From NCBI GenBank assembly GCA_023701085.1, contig JAMPXR010000121.1, forward strand, positions 1 through 7,350: a DNA stretch of 7,350 bases, read 5' to 3'. The translations under genes were made by a program, and so were the position numbers. Numbering within the stretch: position 1 is the first letter of the stretch; each line of letters opens with the position of its first letter. Below the pieces are notes generated by a model. It was not told where the DNA came from. It made no database searches and saw only the letters and a list, made by a program, of their open reading frames with translations. The DNA is from Ramlibacter sp. Lineage in GTDB: Bacteria; Pseudomonadota; Gammaproteobacteria; Burkholderiales; Burkholderiaceae_C. This document shows positions 5,644-7,350 of this stretch, piece after piece.

Positions 5644-5678
5644 GGTTTTTACGAATTCGTTGTATGCACGCAAAAACC
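5644..5678. repeat. Nested inverted repeats in an AT-rich gap
   Basis: GGTTTTT (5644-5650) and AAAAACC (5672-5678) are inverted copies, and between them lies the perfect 10-bp palindrome ACGAATTCGT (5651-5660). The right arm overlaps the terminator of the neighbouring minus-strand gene, so the two structures compete for the same bases. The rest of the 220-bp gap (5511-5730) shows no gene I can support and no strong promoter. Confidence 0.4.
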
Positions 5679-5697
5679 ACGGATCAGCCGCCCGTGG
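5672..5697 (-). terminator. Intrinsic terminator of the SRPBCC gene
   Basis: Read on the minus strand, CCACGG pairs with CCGTGG across a 9-nt loop and is followed at once by five T. The structure starts 33 nt after the stop codon of the gene at 5731-6225. The stem is only 6 bp but mostly G/C, and the U tract is well placed. No T tract follows it on the plus strand, so it appears to act in one direction. Confidence 0.65.
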
Positions 5698-5730
5698 AAT
5701 TGGGCCTTTCGGACTAAATATACCGCTGAG

Positions 5731-6225
5731 TCAGTGGTAACTGGGCGTCTTGAAGCCCCAGCTGCGGGCGCTCAGGACCTTGTCCAGCTGGCCGAGCATG
5801 GTGTTCCAGCCTTGCCGGGTGCGGTCGGCCATGGCGCGCGCGTCGTCGCCCTCGCCCAGGTCGTGGGTGAGGACCAGGTCGCACAGGGCGGCGCCCATGG
5901 GCAGCACGTCGATGGTCACGCGCGTGGGCGCGTCGAACGACGGTTCGACACTGAGGTCGAACACCAGCCGGCCCGGCCGGTCGATCTCCATATAGACGCC
6001 GCGGTGCCTTGCCTCGAAGAAGCTTTCCTCGCCGTCGGGCACGGGCCGGCGGTCGCTGACGAAGAAGCCGCCGCCGACCCGCGGGTCGATCTCGCAATGG
6101 AGGATGTTGCCGGTGCGGGTGGCGAACAGGAAGCGCGCGGCGATCGCCGATGTGAGCCATGCATCGAACACGCGCGCGGGGGACGCGTTGTACCGGTGCG
6201 CGACGCGCACGATGGTGTTGCTCAT
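5731..6225 (-). CDS. SRPBCC / AHSA1-fold domain protein
   Basis: This 164-residue protein is a single-domain member of the AHSA1 (activator of Hsp90 ATPase homologue 1-like) branch of the START/Bet v1 (SRPBCC) fold. Supporting pieces in order: NASPARVFDAWLTSA (residues 13-27), where the first helix follows the opening strand; the turn EIDPRVGGGF (45-54); GVYMEIDRPGRLVFD (76-90); and the end of the long C-terminal helix RQGWNTMLGQLDKVL (137-151). The fold forms a hydrophobic pocket that binds small ligands in many members, but bacterial AHSA1-type proteins seldom have a known ligand, so none is given. It is probably cytoplasmic, since no signal peptide is seen. The ATG at 6225 lacks a good ribosome binding site, but a promoter with leaderless spacing lies directly in front of it. 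It has its own terminator, and minE ends 54 bp upstream on the same strand. Confidence 0.9.
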   Translation of the reverse strand: MSNTIVRVAHRYNASPARVFDAWLTSAIAARFLFATRTGNILHCEIDPRVGGGFFVSDRRPVPDGEESFFEARHRGVYMEIDRPGRLVFDLSVEPSFDAPTRVTIDVLPMGAALCDLVLTHDLGEGDDARAMADRTRQGWNTMLGQLDKVLSARSWGFKTPSYH

Positions 6226-6231
6226 CCGCCG

Positions 6232-6260
6232 TTTATCTGTCCTCGGCCGCGCGCTGTCAA
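6232..6260 (-). promoter_or_regulatory. Sigma-70-like promoter of the SRPBCC gene, leaderless spacing
   Basis: On the minus strand a perfect -35 box TTGACA (6260-6255) is followed after 17 bp by GATAAA (6237-6232), a 4-of-6 match to the -10 box. Six nucleotides separate the -10 from the ATG at 6225, so transcription would be expected to begin at the start codon itself. The absence of a Shine-Dalgarno sequence at normal distance agrees with a leaderless mRNA. The -10 match is only moderate. Confidence 0.5.
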
Positions 6261-6267
6261 GCGCGGC
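6246..6267 (-). other. Hairpin downstream of minE
   Basis: GCCGCGC (6246-6252) and GCGCGGC (6261-6267) form a 7-bp G/C stem with an 8-nt loop, beginning 13 nt after the minE stop. No U tract follows on the minus strand, so termination would need Rho or be incomplete. The loop contains the TTGACA of the SRPBCC promoter. Confidence 0.45.
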
Positions 6268-6279
6268 AACCGTTTGAAA

Positions 6280-6543
6280 CTACTTGCGGTCCGGCAGCTC
6301 GATCTTGACCTCGAGCACTTCGAGATTGTCCTGGCGCTCGACGTTCACCTTGATGTCCTGCAGGTCGATCTTGATGTACTTGCTGAGCACGGCCATCAGG
6401 TCGCGCTGCAGGGCCGGCAGGTAATCGGGCTGCCCGGCGTTGCGGCCGCTGCGCTCGTGCGCCAGGATGATCTGCAGCCGCTCCTTGGCGACGCTGGCGG
6501 TCTTCTTCTTCTCCCCCAGCAGGAAGGACAGGAATGAGCCCAT
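6280..6543 (-). CDS. minE: Cell division topological specificity factor MinE
   Basis: The 87-residue product has the usual MinE length and layout. The N-terminal stretch [10 protein letters not shown] is the amphipathic membrane-targeting segment. Residues about 12-31, including AKERLQIIL, are the anti-MinCD region that contacts MinD and triggers its ATPase. Residues about 36-87 ([18 protein letters not shown], then the strand [12 protein letters not shown]) form the topological specificity domain, which dimerises. MinE drives the MinCD division inhibitor off the membrane near midcell and so produces the pole-to-pole oscillation. It follows minD with 3 bp between the minD stop and this ATG. 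Its ribosome binding site GGAGG lies inside the last minD codons (those for the FGGK end), so translation of the two is probably coupled. Confidence 0.98.
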   Translation of the reverse strand: MGSFLSFLLGEKKKTASVAKERLQIILAHERSGRNAGQPDYLPALQRDLMAVLSKYIKIDLQDIKVNVERQDNLEVLEVKIELPDRK

Positions 6544-6546
6544 GCC

Positions 6547-7350
6547 TCACTTGCCTCCGAACAGGCGCTTGAGGAAGCCGCCTTTTTGCGGGTCCACGAA
6601 ACGCATGGGCACGTCCTTGCCCAGGAAGCGGTCCACCACGTCCTTGTACGCTTCCGAGACCTCGCTGCCCTTCATGTGCACCGCCGGCAGGCCCTGGTTG
6701 GAGGCCTGCAGCACGGTTTCGCTTTCCGGGATCACGCCGATCAGCTTGATGCGCAGGATGTCCTTGATGTCCTCCAGCGAGAGCATCTGGCCCCGGTCCA
6801 CGCGGTTCGGGTTGTAGCGGGTGATCAGCAGGTGCTCCTTGACCGGTTCCTTGCCCTCGATGGCGCGCCGCGTCTTGCTGGCGAGCATGCCCAGGATGCG
6901 GTCGGAGTCGCGCACCGAGGACACCTCGGGGTTGGTGACCACCAGCGCCTCGTCGGCGAAGTGCATGGCCATCAGCGCCCCGTTCTCGATGCCGGCGGGC
7001 GAGTCGCAGACGATGTACTGGAAGCCCATGCCGGCCAGCTCGTGCAGCACCTTCTCCACGCCGTCGCGGCTCAGCGCTTCTTTGTCGCGCGTCTGCGAGG
7101 CCGCCAGCACGAACAGGGTGTCGCACTGCTTGTCCTTGATCAGCGCCTGGTGCAGGTTGGCCTCGCCCTGGATCACGTTGACCAGGTCGTAGACCACGCG
7201 GCGTTCGCAGCCCATGATCAAGTCGAGGTTGCGCAGGCCCACGTCGAAGTCGATCACGGCCGTCTTGTGGCCGGCCAGGGCCAGGCCCGCGGCGAAGCTG
7301 GCGCTGGTGGTGGTCTTGCCGACCCCGCCCTTGCCGGAAGTCACGACGAC
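6547..7350 (-). CDS. minD: Septum site-determining ATPase MinD (5' end outside window)
   Basis: This is a near-complete MinD of 267 visible residues. By alignment with the E. coli protein about four N-terminal codons lie beyond the right edge; the GTG at 7344 is an internal Val, not the start. It has the deviant Walker A motif GKGGVGKTT with the signature Lys, then DFDVGLRNLDLIMGCERR, the Walker B region CDSPAGIE, and NPEVSSVRDSDRILG. A C-terminal amphipathic membrane-targeting helix ends in FLKRLFGGK. MinD dimerises on ATP, binds the inner membrane, recruits MinC to block FtsZ assembly at the poles, and is released when MinE stimulates ATP hydrolysis. All key motifs are intact. minC is expected immediately upstream, outside the window, giving the common minC-minD-minE order. 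Codon use is strongly G/C-ending, like the neighbouring genes. Confidence 0.99.
   Translation of the reverse strand, partial: VVVTSGKGGVGKTTTSASFAAGLALAGHKTAVIDFDVGLRNLDLIMGCERRVVYDLVNVIQGEANLHQALIKDKQCDTLFVLAASQTRDKEALSRDGVEKVLHELAGMGFQYIVCDSPAGIENGALMAMHFADEALVVTNPEVSSVRDSDRILGMLASKTRRAIEGKEPVKEHLLITRYNPNRVDRGQMLSLEDIKDILRIKLIGVIPESETVLQASNQGLPAVHMKGSEVSEAYKDVVDRFLGKDVPMRFVDPQKGGFLKRLFGGK

Noticed and set aside
5456..5680. 74-codon minus-strand frame in the AT-rich gap
   Set aside because: It overlaps the better supported gene at 5265-5510 in another phase, has no ribosome binding site that I can see and no recognisable domain.
5734..6537. 267-codon plus-strand frame over the SRPBCC and minE genes
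   Set aside because: It spans two well-identified minus-strand genes and is their antisense shadow.
7342..7344. GTG at 7344 as the minD start codon
   Set aside because: It codes the Val before the conserved TSGKGGVGKT motif, and the frame is open to the window edge with two further Val codons as in complete MinD proteins.

Overview
The window comes from a GC-rich chromosome, most likely a betaproteobacterium of the order Burkholderiales and probably the family Comamonadaceae. That placement rests on three things: the MinD/MinE sequences at the right end, the combination of a Tim44-like protein, an NhaR-type LysR regulator and an NnrU-family membrane protein, and the strong G/C preference at third codon positions. 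It is an inference from sequence flavour, not a search result.

Layout from left to right. Positions 3-512 (+) hold the C-terminal part of a DUF4143-type AAA+ ATPase whose start lies outside the window. After an AT-richer 89-bp spacer comes a complete class II Fic-domain AMP-transferase (602-1810, +). These two form the accessory-looking part of the window. A secreted or membrane-anchored Tim44-domain protein follows (1928-2878, +), converging tail-to-tail on an NhaR-like LysR regulator (2900-3787, -). A small Pro-rich hydrophilic protein (3855-4130, -) lies upstream of nhaR and is probably co-transcribed with it. Across a 191-bp divergent region is a complete NnrU-family membrane protein (4322-4900, +), then a tiny basic hydrophilic protein (5043-5261, +) that nearly touches a convergent small protein (5265-5510, -). 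A 220-bp AT-richer gap carries an intrinsic terminator for the next minus-strand gene, an AHSA1/SRPBCC-fold protein (5731-6225, -). The window ends in the min operon on the minus strand, minE (6280-6543) and minD (6547 to the right edge), with minC expected just beyond.

How the genes work together. Only minD-minE form a clear functional unit: division-site selection by pole-to-pole oscillation. The ATPase and Fic genes share a strand and look horizontally mobile, but nothing shows that they cooperate. The rest is a string of single-gene units plus three small uncharacterised genes, all with third-position G/C bias and good or usable ribosome binding sites. I see no RNA gene, CRISPR array, insertion sequence or attachment site. 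No gene-free stretch exceeds 300 bases.

I do not find convincing evidence for an undescribed multi-gene system. The better leads are a short inverted repeat just inside the Fic start codon, promoter-like elements spaced for leaderless transcripts at the SRPBCC gene and less clearly at fic, a -35 element sitting in the loop of the hairpin after minE, and the three small proteins.
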